Shown one piece after another: positions 1 to 10,460 of a stretch of DNA of 64,000 nt. The notes below the pieces were generated by a model that ran no database searches, had not been told where the DNA came from, and saw only the letters and a program-made list of their open reading frames with translations. The DNA lies in assembly GCF_023159225.1 (NCBI RefSeq), contig NC_063176.1, forward strand, positions 8,196,963 through 8,260,962, read 5' to 3'. How positions within the stretch are numbered: the first letter of the stretch is position 1; each line of letters starts with the position of its first letter. The position numbers were made by a program, and so were the translations under genes. This DNA is from Perognathus longimembris pacificus (Eukaryota; Chordata; Mammalia; Rodentia; Heteromyidae).

Positions 1-147
1 GTCCAAGTTAGAATCATTTATTCCTTCATTTGAAAAATTAAGTATCTAAAAATAATAACAATTTCAGCCTCTTCCAATCATCATCCCAGTGGATGATTTT
101 CAGTACGTGATTCTCATTGTGTGCTGGTTTCACACTCATACAAATTC

Positions 148-369
148 TTTTTATTTTGTCAGTTGTAGGGCTTGAACTCAGGGCCTGGGTATTGTCCCTG
201 AGCTATTTACTCAAGGTTAGAACTCACACTTGGAGCCACAGTGCCACTTCTGGTTTTCTGGCACTTAATTGGAATAAAAATCTCATGGATTTTCCTGCCC
301 AGACTGGCTTTGAACTGCAGTCTTCAGATCCCAGCTAGGCTTACAGTAAAGAGCAACCAGGGCTTGGCA
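148..369 (-). mobile_element. B1-like/Geo composite SINE
   Basis: Read on the minus strand, this is a 7SL/B1-like left half (reverse complement of 300-369, with a decayed 'taggcttacag' where B1 relatives have 'taggattacag') followed by a Geo-type right half (160-270). The plus strand near 162 reads 'ttgtagggcttgaactcag' and near 235 'gagccacagtgccacttctg', as in the Geo half of the IDL-Geo copies elsewhere in the window. A short T-rich tail precedes it. Imperfect flanking repeats, catacaaattc at 137-147 and catacaacttg at 370-380, look like a TSD. A second copy of the same architecture is at 62.2 kb and a plus-strand one at 35.9 kb. It is non-coding and old, judging by the many differences between copies. 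Confidence 0.75.
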
Positions 370-526
370 CATACAACTTGTAAATGAACAATTTGTAGAA
401 AGAAAGAAATAGAACTGATTTAGAAACAACATGAAAATGATGACAAAGTTGACATAAATCAAAATGCATTGCAACCATAAAATGGCTGTGTGACTATGTA
501 AAGATAATAAAAATATAATGAAAATA

Positions 527-575
527 AATCACACACACGCACACACACACACAGACAGACACAAACACAAGCAAG
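527..575. repeat. (CA)n microsatellite, interrupted
   Basis: The tract is mainly CA dinucleotides, with one CG interruption and GACA units toward its right end. It is ordinary simple sequence and is not attached to a recognisable retroelement tail. Confidence 0.9.
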
Positions 576-1336
576 CCACTGCTGATGATTGCATTTTACT
601 GGTGGTGAACTTGTTGGAAATGGCTTCAGGATATGAAAACTTTTTATATGTTTTTAGGGAATTCTTTCCCCAAATTAGTTAGTTAGGCATTTACTTTCCT
701 TGAGGGGGAAGCTGGTCTTAACAAAGGCAATTGAAAGCTCAGCCTCCAGAGTTCCCTTCTTTGTCGTCACAATCCACACCCTGGTGAATGAAGTATTAAG
801 CCACTGAACCAGGTCAAGGCAATGAGCGTAATGATGGGAACTCCATGGTATAAATGAGGTTAATAATGGGTGTGCAAGCAGAGTGCTGTTTCTAGATCCT
901 TCACATTTTCTTTTTCCTTGCAGTGTAGCTCTTTAGAAATATTGCCTGTCCGTGGAGAGCTAATGGCTCTCATCATAAAGCTAATACAGTGTGCTTCAAT
1001 AGTCTTGGAACTCATTTCTGAAGTCACACTAATCTGCCTTTCCTCCTCTGTTTTGTTTTCACTGCTGAATGCTTTCCTTATTCCCCAAGACTTCAAGCTG
1101 AGCATAAAAGCATTTCTTCTGTTTCTTATGCCACTTCTAATCAGGGGTGACACTGCTGTTTTCAGACACTTATTTTCTTCATTTCAATTTTTAATACACA
1201 GAGAAACATCTTGTGAAGCAACTAGAGTCTTGTAAATGTTACATACAGCTTTTGTACTATTGTTTCCTGGTCAACAATGAGTCCTTCCTTTTCTTCTCTT
1301 TTACTATTGTCTGTTTCTGGACATCTCAAAGGGAAA
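576..1336. other. Intergenic, no gene seen
   Basis: Two overlapping open frames on opposite strands (860-1153 minus, 870-1235 plus) have no recognisable motif and no supporting splice or promoter context. I treat the stretch as unannotated AT-rich DNA. Confidence 0.6.
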
Positions 1337-1545
1337 TTTCCTTCCTTCCTTCCTTCCTTCCTTCCTTCCTTCCTTCCTTCCTTCCTTCCTTCCTTCTTTC
1401 CTTCCTTCCTTCCTTCCTTCCTTCCTTTCTCTCTGTTTTTCTTTTTTTCATTCCATCCCTCTTCCCTCCTTCCCTCCCTCCCTCCTTCCCTATCTCTCTC
1501 TCTACCTCTTTTTCTTCCTTCCTTTCCTCCTTCTTCTTTCCAGAT
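1337..1545. repeat. (TTCC)n tract plus polypyrimidine extension
   Basis: About 90 bases of nearly pure TTCC/CTTC repeats (1337-1430) run into a further ~110 bases that are almost all C and T (CCCT, CTCT and TTCC blocks) up to about 1545. The plus strand is therefore pyrimidine and the minus strand purine for about 200 bases. The Pro-Ser-Phe-Leu repeat peptides predicted here are products of the repeat, not genes. Confidence 0.95.
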
Positions 1546-2271
1546 ATTTGGAAGGTATTGACTCTTGTAGTGCAGTTTCAGAACTATCTATATAAATATC
1601 TGCTATACTGTACCTATATATCAACTCTCTTCCCATCTACCTATCTATGTTCTTACCTATCATATATACATTCATGAATTGTCAAAGATTACTTAATTAA
1701 CCTTGTATCCACTAGATTATATCCTGCATGCAATGCTTCTTATAGTTTAGATTATTTATTCTGCTCATGCCCATTCTTTGAGAATCCCTTCCTACTTCTA
1801 CATACAGAAGAGCTGTACTTCTTTAGGGAATGAAACTAAATAAGAAATCTTGAAGAGAAATCAAATCACAAAAGAAATGCTATGTAAAAAAAATCCTAAA
1901 TTTATCATGCTTGAAATAGAATCAGCCAGGAGCAGAATCATATGAGTTTGTCTTTGATCATACTTCCCTTTTGATGTGTTTTTATCTTTGCAGATTCTGT
2001 TACTTAAAATGTGCTTAGCAATGCCACGGTGGTGGTTAGAGCTTAAGTAGTGTCTCCTATGTGTCTGGCACAGCTTTCACATATATGGACTTCTGAGAGG
2101 CAGGCTGTGTAAATAACCCCCTTTCATGAAAATAAAATGTGATCATGTCACCCGCTGTAAGCTGCAGTGATTTGAGCAGAGATGTAAAGAAATTTGCTCT
2201 AGCTTGCACAGCTAGTGACAGGCCTGTGATATAAACCAAAAGAATCCAGATCTAGAAATCATATTTCTACA
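1546..2271. other. Intergenic, no gene seen
   Basis: AT-rich DNA beginning with short degenerate TATC/TATA runs (about 1585-1670). No coding sequence, RNA gene or recognisable mobile element was found. Confidence 0.6.
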
Positions 2272-2329
2272 GGGGACATCACTCAGAAGCAGAATACTTT
2301 CTATCATGCAGAAAGCCTGATTGCCAGCA
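2272..2329 (+). mobile_element. ID-like SINE fragment (diverged)
   Basis: Starts GGGGACATCACTCAG and ends CAGCACCAC. This follows the tRNA-Ala-derived ID layout: GGGG start, a 'CATGCA' middle and a CCAGCACCAC end. The B box is eroded. No Geo half or clear A-tail follows, and no TSD is evident. It is probably an old monomeric ID relative. The match is by eye and short, so confidence is limited. Confidence 0.5.
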
Positions 2330-4054
2330 CCACTTGCCATTCCCATGACAAATGTGTACACTTTCAAGAAGTCCTGTTCCCTTACCACTTATACCAGAAC
2401 CCACTACATTTGTATGTGCTTTAGCATCATTAGTGATAGTAGCAATGTACAGTCAGCCAGGACTGGTTTGAAGAGCATTTTCTCATCTTAAAACAATTCA
2501 TGATAGAGGATACATTTGTTCCTTGAGCCTTGAATTCTTCATTGGAATAAAAACACAACAACTGAGTTCTAGCTGTGATTTATTAGAGAATAAACATAAA
2601 ATTTGTGAGGAACACACGCACCCTCCTTTCTAGAGATCAATGCATGTTTAGAGGCAGGGAGTTGCAGCAGAAGCAAAACCAGTGATGATCTGGCAAAACT
2701 GGTGTTTGGTAAGCAGGCAAGCATTTTATTCAGCGAGTCTAGTGCACAGGTCTGCTTTGCCACTCACCCTCCTAGGTTCCTCATTAGCTGAGTACTATAG
2801 GTTGCCCAACCTTCTTGTACTTAGCCTAAGTTTCACAGTTTTCTTACAAGATACTCTTCTATCTCTCCACCCTTCCCCGCTAAAGTTTTTATTGATTTCC
2901 TTTTTGGTTATTCTCTTCTATCAGTTGCCCCTTGATGACACCATGTTTGCTTGGCGACTCTCTAGATCCATGAAAATTAGAGTTGCATTTATGTAAGCAG
3001 TATCTTAAATAATTTAAACTCTGGGTTATGTCATGTAGCTAGCTTGGAAAAATAGAACACTGGTAATTATCACTACACATAAAACATACCCTTAAAAATA
3101 AATGACAGGATTGGAAAACAGGACCTCTTTGAGGTGTGTGTACTAATGGTAGACAGGGTATACAGAGAGGATGAAGCAGGGTGAGTTTCATCAGCATACT
3201 TTATGCAAGAGGGTGAAGATTGAACAAGGAAACTTTAGACTGGCTGGGGAGAAGAGACCCTTCTCCTCTCTGAGGGAAGACATAGAGAAGCAAAGTTTGA
3301 TAGAAGGACATTATATAAATATATTCAGTAAAAAAATTAAACTACCTTGAACAATCAATTGAGAGTAGTAAACAACACAGGAATATATAGACATCTCTCT
3401 TAATTGCAAGATGAGAAAAAATAGTATACATAGAGATTAAATGATATATACACAATTTATTGTAGATCATGTACAATATTGATACAAATATATCATACAC
3501 ACAATACTATATAATGACCCTTACTTTCCATATTACCTATGACTTTGGTCAATAAAATGGTTCTCTCCATCTACTCTTATTTTATGCTTTTCTCCACAGT
3601 TCAGTCCTTCCATAGAGAACTATAGATTTGAGTGACCCACCATTATTGGTTAGTTTGCAACTTGCCACTGTATTGCATGGTTACTGAGTCATTTTACATT
3701 CCAATTCTTGTTTAAGAGTCAAGGTTTACCCAACCACACAATTTTAATGTATGTTTTAACCATAATACCAGGTATGAGGAAACAACTCATTGTTATTCAT
3801 ATGAGCTTTTTGATCATAAGTAATGATGTAGTTTCCTTTGCCATGTGAATCTTTTTGTAATTTTATGTAATCCTATTCATCTATTGTTGTTCTGTTGTTT
3901 CTGTTGGTGTTGAACATAAGACATCAATATAAGACTTACAGAAATGCCATGAAGGCTTTCCTGAATTTTTCCTTTGGAATTCAAAACTCCTACTCTAGTT
4001 TTCTAGGTTTCCTTGGCTCAGTGAGCTGTAGTTTACATATTGTATAAGGCATAA
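2330..4054. other. Intergenic, no gene seen
   Basis: AT-rich unique-looking DNA. Open frames at 2569-2763 (minus) and 2682-2996 (plus) overlap on opposite strands and show no known motif. No structured element was identified. Confidence 0.6.
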
Positions 4055-4420
4055 ATAAAACATGGTGAATGGACCATTATTCAGCCTTGAAAACTACATA
4101 AACCGTTCCATGTGTGACATGAGAAGACTTGTAATGCATTATGGAAAATGCAATTAGCCTTTAACAGAAAAGATGTAGTGAACGATATCTAAAGATATCT
4201 AAAATAGTGAAACATGTTAGAAACAGAGTAGAGTGGGGGGTGTCAGAGATTGAAGATGAAAGAGGGTGTTGTTTATTGGCTATAAAATTCCAATGATGGA
4301 AGATATGTAAATTCTTACATCTGCTGTACAGCAGTATGCCTACAGTTAATGACAGTGTAATGTATGATTGAATCTTCTTTAGAGGGCATACTTCATGTTA
4401 AAGAGTCCTTACAAGATAAA
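4055..4420 (+). mobile_element. Ancient L1 3' end (L1M-type)
   Basis: The text 'gaccattattcagccttgaaaa' (about 4071) corresponds to the end of old mammalian L1 ORF2, where the classic sequence reads 'tactattcagcc'. It is followed by the old 3' UTR order: 'gaaacagagtagagtgggg' near 4222, then 'cctacagttaatgacagtgtaatg' near 4339. This is a mammal-wide ancient family, unrelated to the young L1s later in the window. It is heavily diverged and has no open frame. Confidence 0.6.
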
Positions 4421-5084
4421 AGGAAAGAAAGAGAAATGAATGTAGTCATTGTCTTTCTAGAAACACAAACTTTCTTCCATACCTAATTTTCTCAAGCTAA
4501 TCTCAGCCTTACAGTTTTCATTGCCAGAAAATACCAGATGATCTCCTAGATCATTACAGTAAAGCTCAATAGTCACAGTTTTAGTTCATGAAAATTTGAG
4601 AAAGAATGGTTAAATAAAAATTTTAAAGCAGAGTAAATTTCAGAAACAGAAATCTAAGTTCCCACAAGCATCAATCACACAGCTAAGTTGGTGCTAAGAA
4701 AAATCTCAGTTGGTCCAATGGACCCTTATCTGTGATCTGCTGACCATTTACCGTTCCTTGATTTTGTTACTAGGTGACTCTCCAAATCCAAAGGACTTAA
4801 AAACGGTCAATGTAACATACCTAAGTTAAGTAAGAAGTAAATAAAAATTTAGATTATTGAAAGGTGGCATGTCTTAAGTAGTCGTGGAAAAGTAGACCAA
4901 GCATGCACAATACAATACTGAGGTCTATGTATCACAAGCACAAACTGTTTTTAATTAACTGATATTTCTGTACAAAATATATCAATGTGTAGCAAGAGTG
5001 TAGTATATGATTTTTAATAGTGCATAATGGCAAAACTATGTAAGTCAGGTCTTAAACATATAAATAAAAAACTATTAATTTCAA

Positions 5085-5245
5085 GTGAAGTAAGCCAAGT
5101 TTGAAAAGATAAAGGTTGCATGTTTTCTCTTATATGTGTAAACCAGTAATAAAGGCGGGGGGGGGGGGAGTGACATAAAACTGGGAATGTAGAACAGGAA
5201 AAAAGTTTGCAGTTCGAAACCCAAAGACATACTCAGAAAAGAACA
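5085..5245 (+). mobile_element. Ancient L1 3' UTR fragment
   Basis: 'gtgaagtaagccaagtttga', followed by 'ggttgcatgttttctcttat' and 'atgtgtaaacc', matches the old L1 3' region just after ORF2. In that family the wording is 'agtgaaataagccag ... tgcatgttctcacttat'. A run of 12 Gs at 5157-5168 interrupts it. It may be part of the same old insertion as the 4.1-4.4 kb fragment, but their order does not prove this. Confidence 0.5.
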
Positions 5246-6364
5246 TGAGGACGTTCTTTAAGACAATGATACACCTAGAAATAAATAATCTGCTTAATGT
5301 TTAGACCACTTTTGTGGGCTAAGAAAATAACCCATACACTTGTTCAATAAGATATGTCAGAAAAGAACATTATCTTTGTAAGTGCTTTCAAAATCTTCAA
5401 AATTCTCCCTACTGCCTTGATTATTGTGGGATAAAGGGGAGTATAAGAAGATAACAGAAAGAACTAGTTATTTCTCCTGTGCTAGTGTGGATACTAGGCT
5501 TTGGTTAATAATGAACTGCTAGATAAGATCTATTCCATCAGAATTATAAATTTATAGCATGCTATACTCTCTGCTAACACTTAAATATTTATTGTTTCAC
5601 ACTTATTGAACATCAGAAAAAATCACTTTTAGTGTTTGATTTTCTAATAATAACACTGAAATTACTTTTGTGCAATATATTTCCTCTCAAAATTTTGTAT
5701 TTATCATATAATTTCTATCATACTATATTTTATTAAGGCAATATAATTTTAAATCAAAGTCACAATATGCACTTCAAACTTTTCAGTAATTTCTGATACA
5801 CTTGAAGAAACAGAAGCAAAACTTCTACATTATTTCATCAGTAGGTGGCAGTGATTGTGAGCACAACTTCCTGTTATTCAATTTGAAGAAATGACATTGA
5901 AATAGCAGTTTCTTTTAGTGAGAATTCTGACAACATAAAATGGAATTGGGAAGGCATTCATGAGTATACAAAGATCAAACAATGAAGCTGTGAAGCCTTT
6001 CTTCCGTCAGCCTTCTCCACACATATTCTTGCAGTCTTCTTTCCTTCTTCCTTCTTGTCTCCCTACTGTTCACTTGTCCAATCTTACTTTATTGCTCCTT
6101 CATGTTTTAATTTTTGCTTTCACCTTTATTTTTTTCTATGACTCTTTCTCCCTTTGCCATTTGAAAGCAGTTTTGAAACTTATTTTCAGATTTAAAAAAA
6201 TAATATATGCAAAATGCATCTAAGCCTACATCCAGAAAGAACTTTTACTCTAGGAACAATGCTTTGAAAACAGGCTAATTGATAATTATTGTTTGCTGAT
6301 TAAATAGTCTGTTAAAGTTTTAATTTGTGAGTGAGCTTTGATTTGATTTGATTTGATTATTATT
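5246..6364. other. Intergenic, no gene seen
   Basis: AT-rich DNA. A small open frame at 5960-6223 is rich in Phe/Leu because the strand is pyrimidine-rich there. It has no motif and is not supported as a gene. Confidence 0.6.
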
Positions 6365-6374
6365 ATTATTATTA

Positions 6375-6577
6375 TTTTTTTTTTTTGGCCAGTCCTGGGC
6401 CTTGGAATCCGGGCCTGAGCACCATCCCTGGCTTCTTCCCTTCAAGGCTAGCACTCTGCCACCTGAGCCACAGCGCCCCTTCTGGCCGTTTTCCATATAT
6501 GTAGTGCTGGGGAATTGAACCAAGAGCCTCATGTGTAGGAGGCAAGCGCTCTTGCCACTAGGCCATATTCCCAGCCC
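6375..6577 (-). mobile_element. IDL-Geo SINE
   Basis: Opens on the plus strand with a T-run (the A-tail of the minus-strand element). The Geo monomer follows from 6388 ('ggccagtcctgggccttgga'). The ID-like left monomer then runs from 'gtgctggggaattgaacc' (about 6503) to 'ccagccc' at 6577. It sits in a TTTGA-repeat/T-rich target. 'gatttgatt' before and 'ttgatttta' after suggest a TSD, but the simple sequence makes it ambiguous. It is close to the other copies in the window, so it is not very old. Confidence 0.9.
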
Positions 6578-6889
6578 TTGATTTTATTTTATTTGCACTG
6601 AAATTTCAACTTTTGTAATTCCAGGAATTCACATGTAAGGCATTCAAGATGCTTAGATTGATCCATATTTCCAAGAGTTATAAAGTAGATTTACAATGTA
6701 TTTTCAGGTGTTAGGGAAGCATTTGTTTTCCTGGTGTGAAATGTTTTATTATTATTAAAATGATACATACTAAATGTTTTTAACTTAGTTTTTTACAGTG
6801 TGCTAAAAAATGAAAACAAAAAAAAAAATCCAGAAAAAAAACATCAAAAAAAGAAAAACTATGTCCTTTGCCATGCAGAAGCTCCGCAG

Positions 6890-7187
6890 TGACTCATCAG
6901 CTTGTAGGATTCTCTTTAAAATGTGTCCACTGAGGTGGAATGTTGGAAAGAGGCCAATCAAGGCCTTGCCTGAAAGCAGGCAGAGACTGATGGTGGTCTT
7001 GAGGAAGAAGGTAGATGCACCAGGGTTCCAGTAGGTACAACCCTCACGATGTGCACACAATGCTCCTTAAACTCAATGCCACCCCACAGCAACCTCAGAA
7101 TGGAGAGGGGAACTTAGATCATTTTGTGCACAGGTTTGGGGAGCAGTACCTATCACAGGCGAACAGGATTGGCGCTTTGACAAATGT
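6890..7187. other. Unidentified ~298-bp insert inside the inverted L1 arm
   Basis: The antisense L1 text stops after 'gaagctccgcag' (6880-6889) and resumes at 'ttcatgcaatcctatttgtcc' (7188 on). In the full-length copy these two points are nearly adjacent. The sequence between has higher GC than its surroundings. It has open plus-strand frames: one to 7034 (… RLMVVLRKKVDAPGFQ) and, one base out of phase, one from 7015 (… YNPHDVHTMLLKL … FVHRFGEQYL). This suggests a frameshifted coding fragment, but I do not recognise the protein. No A-tail or clear TSD bounds it. It could be a piece of a host mRNA or of genomic DNA. Confidence 0.55.
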
Positions 7188-7770
7188 TCATGCAATCCTA
7201 TTTGTCCAACCTTTCTTTGATTTGTTGTGTTTCTTTATTAAGAAAATTTCTACCTGTGCCAAGGAACCCAAGTGTTTCTCCTATTCCTCTTGCAATGTTT
7301 TCAGGGTATCTGACTTTACCTTGATGTCTTTAATCCAAAGGGCAATATATAAGGATATAGTTTTAGTTTGTTACAGGTGTTGAACCATTTTTGCCAGCAC
7401 CATTTATTGAAGATGCTGTCTTTCCTCCATCCTATTTTTAAGCTTCTTTATCAAAGTTTAAGAAGCCATAAGTCTGTGGGTTTACTTCTTGGTCTTTGTT
7501 TCTATTCCATTGGTCCTCAGGCCAGTTCTTGTTCCAGTACCAAGCTGTTTTTATTACTATAGCTTTGAAATACAGCTAGAAGTTTGGTATTGAAATCCTT
7601 CCAGCAGTGTTCTTTTTGCTAAGTATTGTTTTTGCTACTCAGGGTCCTTTACTGTTCCATATGAATTTTTGGATTGCTTCCTCTATTTCATTAAAAAATG
7701 ACATTGGGATATTGATGGGTATTGCATCTGGGAGAAGATTTTCACTGGCCATACAACAGACAAAGTCCTT

Positions 7771-8337
7771 ATGTCTAAAATATGTGTAGAACTCAAAAAG
7801 TTAAATTCCTCCAAAACAAATCTTCAAAGAACCAATGGCACCCTCAATAAATGGGCTAAAGACCTAAGTAGAGACTTCTCTGAAGAGGAAATGAGGATGG
7901 CAAAGAGACACATGAAGAAAAAATGCTCTACATCACTGGCCATAAAAGACATGCAAATCAAAACAACAATAAAATCCCACCTCACCCCAGTAAGAATGTC
8001 CATTATCAAGAAAACTAATACTAACAGATGGCTGAGGGGATGTGGAAAAAGGTCAACCCTACTACACTGTTGCTGGGAGTGTAATCTTGTTCAAAAACTC
8101 TGGAAAGTAGTATGGAGGTTACTCAAAATGCTGAACATCGAGCTCCCCTATGACCCAGTAGCCCTACTTTTGAAAATCTACCCAAAAGATTACAAGAAAG
8201 ACCACACCAAAGCCACCAGCACAACTATGTTCATTGCAGCACAGTTTGTCATCACTAAAATATGGAAGCAATCCATATTCCCTTCAGTAGAACAGTGGAT
8301 AAAGAAAACGTGGTACCTATACTTAATGTACTTCTAG
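7771..8337 (+). pseudogene. L1 ORF2 C-terminal remnant
   Basis: A 188-codon open frame matching the end of L1 ORF2 protein: 'INWAKDL'-like and '[15 protein letters not shown]' segments, then the Cys-rich terminus. The family motif C-x3-C-x7-H-x4-C is damaged. The first Cys is replaced (LRGC instead of CWRGC), while the later Cys, His and Cys remain in GCGKRSTLLHCCWEC. The frame closes at 'LMYF', before the usual C-terminus. It has no start region or catalytic domain of its own and cannot encode a working protein. Confidence 0.9.
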
Positions 8338-8692
8338 CAGAAAGAATGACATTGCCCCATATGTAAGGAAATGGAAGGACCTGGAAAAAAATCATACTAA
8401 GTGAAGTGATCCAAATCAAAAGAAACATAGACTCTAAGGTCTCCCTCATAGGAAATGATTAGTACATGTCTAAGATAATCCTCACAGAAGATCACAATAA
8501 CTCAATAGCTATATCCATATGAACACATAAGATGATGCTAAGCGAAATGAACTCCAAGTTATGGAAACAAGTGTTTTATCATTGTTGCTGTTATTTTTCA
8601 ACATACCAGGTGAAATTATGCCCCTTTTCTTTTGTCTTTCCCATGGTTTTACCACTGATGTCACTGTAACTGATTTTGGTACCCTGCATAAT

Positions 8693-8694
<2 letters not shown>

Positions 8695-8733
<39 letters not shown>
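8695..8733. repeat. (GT)n microsatellite in L1 3' UTR
   Basis: About 19 GT units follow 'ataatac' within the 3' UTR of the 6.9-9.0 kb L1. Full-length and other copies lack the expansion at the equivalent place (they read 'ctgtatatactgg' or similar), so the repeat grew after this insertion. A GGGAA-rich stretch follows at about 8751-8780. Confidence 0.95.
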
Positions 8734-8736
<3 letters not shown>

Positions 8737-9284
8737 CGTATTAGAACTAGGGAAAGGAAAGGAAGGGAAGGGAAGGGGAATATCACAATCATGAGACAAA
8801 GGGTAAAAAGACAAACCAATGCAACAGCAATACTTACAAAACTATATGTTGTAAAACCAACTGTACAACTCATGGGGCGGGGAGAGAAGTAAGGAGGGGA
8901 GAAGGTGGGGGAAAATGAGGGAGGAGGTAACAGTTGGGTAAGAAATGTATGCACTGCTTTATGGAAGAAACTGTAACCCCTCTTTACATCACTTTGAAAT
9001 AAATTTTGAGTAAAATTTAAAGAAAACTATGTACTTAAGATGTGTTGGATTTTTGTCACGGACAGTTCAAGAGCTAATGATCAAATATTAGATATTGTTT
9101 GAAAGACGATTAATGAGCAAAGGACTTACTCTGTTTCTTTTGATAATTTTTTTTCTATGTCCTAAAATGGGGATATGTTAATGAAAGTCTGGAAGATTTG
9201 TTGAACAATCGAATCTATTCAGATTTTGAAAGTATATCAATCTTTTTTGTAATATGTGTACTTCATTTATGTTTTTGCTTTTGT

Positions 9285-9497
9285 GATTTTTCAGTGATGG
9301 GATTAGATTCAGAGTCATACACTTTCTAGGCAAAAACTCTACTAGCTGAATCATCCTCCGTTTTTCCCTTTAAAATAATTTCATTTAATATTGTTTTGTC
9401 TTGTGTATTTGCCTAGCCTGGCCTCAGATCATAGTACTCCCACCTTCACTCTCATTGTTGCTAGGATTACAAGCATGAGTCACCATGTTCAATTAGA
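9285..9497 (-). mobile_element. B1-dID-type dimeric SINE (old)
   Basis: On the minus strand a B1-like monomer is followed by an ID-like monomer and an A-rich tail. The B1 half on the plus strand reads 'gcctagcctggcctcagatc' and 'gctaggattacaagcatgag' (9410-9488). The ID half on the plus strand reads 'gtgatgggattagattcag' and 'ctaggcaaaaactctac' (about 9295-9365). The order B1 then ID matches the B1-dID dimers described from several rodent families. An AT-rich linker separates the halves. Divergence is high and I see no TSD. Confidence 0.65.
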
Positions 9498-9837
9498 TAT
9501 GCTTCTTAAGAACTTAAATTCAACTAATTTATTTTCAATCCTCTGTCTATTTCCAGTGATTTCCTAAATCACTGCCTATGACAAGGGATTCCATCCAGGG
9601 ATGCCTCAATTGTTTTGTTGTTGTTGTTGTTGTTTTGTTTTTTGTTTTGAGTGGGGGGAGTAAACTGTATGATCCAAGACTATAGTCAACATTCTTGAGA
9701 GGATTCCTCTGCAGCCATCAAGAATGACACTGGATACTTCACTGCTTATAATCCAATATTGTGCACAACACTGATCATAATATTTATTGAAAAACTTATC
9801 AAATTTCTGAACTCCGAGGATAAAGATACAGAGTTCC
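9498..9837. other. Intergenic with (GTT)n tract
   Basis: Contains a short GTT/T-rich run (about 9612-9650) and otherwise unremarkable DNA. No gene seen. Confidence 0.6.
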
Positions 9838-10460
9838 ACGTACACAACAGAATTCTATGCCTCTATCAGAAAGAGTGACACTGCCCCATTCATAAGGAAA
9901 TGTAAAGACTTGGAAAAAAATCATACTAAGTGAAGTGAGCCAGACCCAAAGGAACATGGATGCTACATTTTTCCTCTTAGGGAATAATTAGTACTTGTTT
10001 AGGCTAGTAATAGCAGAAGATAACAATAGCCCAATAGCTACCTACACCTGTATGAACCTGTATGATGATGCTAAGTGAAATGAACTCCACGTTATGGAAA
10101 CAAGTGATATGGCATTGTTGTAATTACTTTCAAAATGCCATGTGAAACAGTACCCTTTTTTTCTTTTTTTCCCCCCTCTCATATTCACTTTCTGTGGTTT
10201 TACCCCTGCTATCACTGTACCTGATCTTAGTACCCTGGGTACTGTATATGCATGTATTAGAACTAGGGAAGGGAAAGGGAATACCAAAATTGAGAGACAA
10301 AGGATAAAAAGACAAACCATTCCAAAAGCAATACTTACAATACCATTTGGTGTAAACAACTGTGCAGCTCATGCTGGGGAAAGTGAAATGGGGAGAGAGG
10401 AAACCAGGGAAAATGAGGGAGTAGGTAACAAGTTGGATAAGAAATGTATTCATTGCCTTG
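9838..10460 (+). mobile_element. L1 3' fragment
   Basis: Begins in the last codons of ORF2: 'cacaacagaattctatgcct', then 'cactgccccattcataagga', equivalent to about 60975 of the full-length copy. It passes the ORF2 end ('gggaataattag', about 9980) into the 3' UTR with its G-rich tract (10376-10430). Recognisable L1 sequence ends at 'aaatgtattcattgcctt'. The final part ('ctgtaacc ... ataaaa') is missing or eroded. No TSD is visible. Confidence 0.85.

Larger units (their letters stand above)
6850..9032 (+). mobile_element. 5'-truncated L1 with 5' inversion (twin priming)
   Basis: The insertion is bounded by the duplication aaagaaaaactatgt (6850-6864) and aaagaaaactatgt (9019-9032). From 6862 to 7726 the L1 ORF2 sequence is antisense. 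From about 7730 it is sense and continues through the end of ORF2 into the 3' UTR. The inverted part corresponds to about 59747-60354 of the full-length copy in this window and the sense part starts at its 60384, so only about 29 nt are missing at the junction. This is the signature of twin priming. The inverted arm carries an unrelated insert (6890-7187). The 3' UTR holds a (GT)n tract and a G-rich tract. Confidence 0.92.

Noticed and set aside
1213..1677. 154- and 94-codon frames rich in Pro-Ser-Phe-Leu repeats
   Set aside because: They are translations of the (TTCC)n tract and have no independent coding evidence.
8509..8954. Several frames with poly Val-Cys or Thr-His runs
   Set aside because: They translate the (GT)n/(CA)n microsatellite inside an L1 3' UTR.
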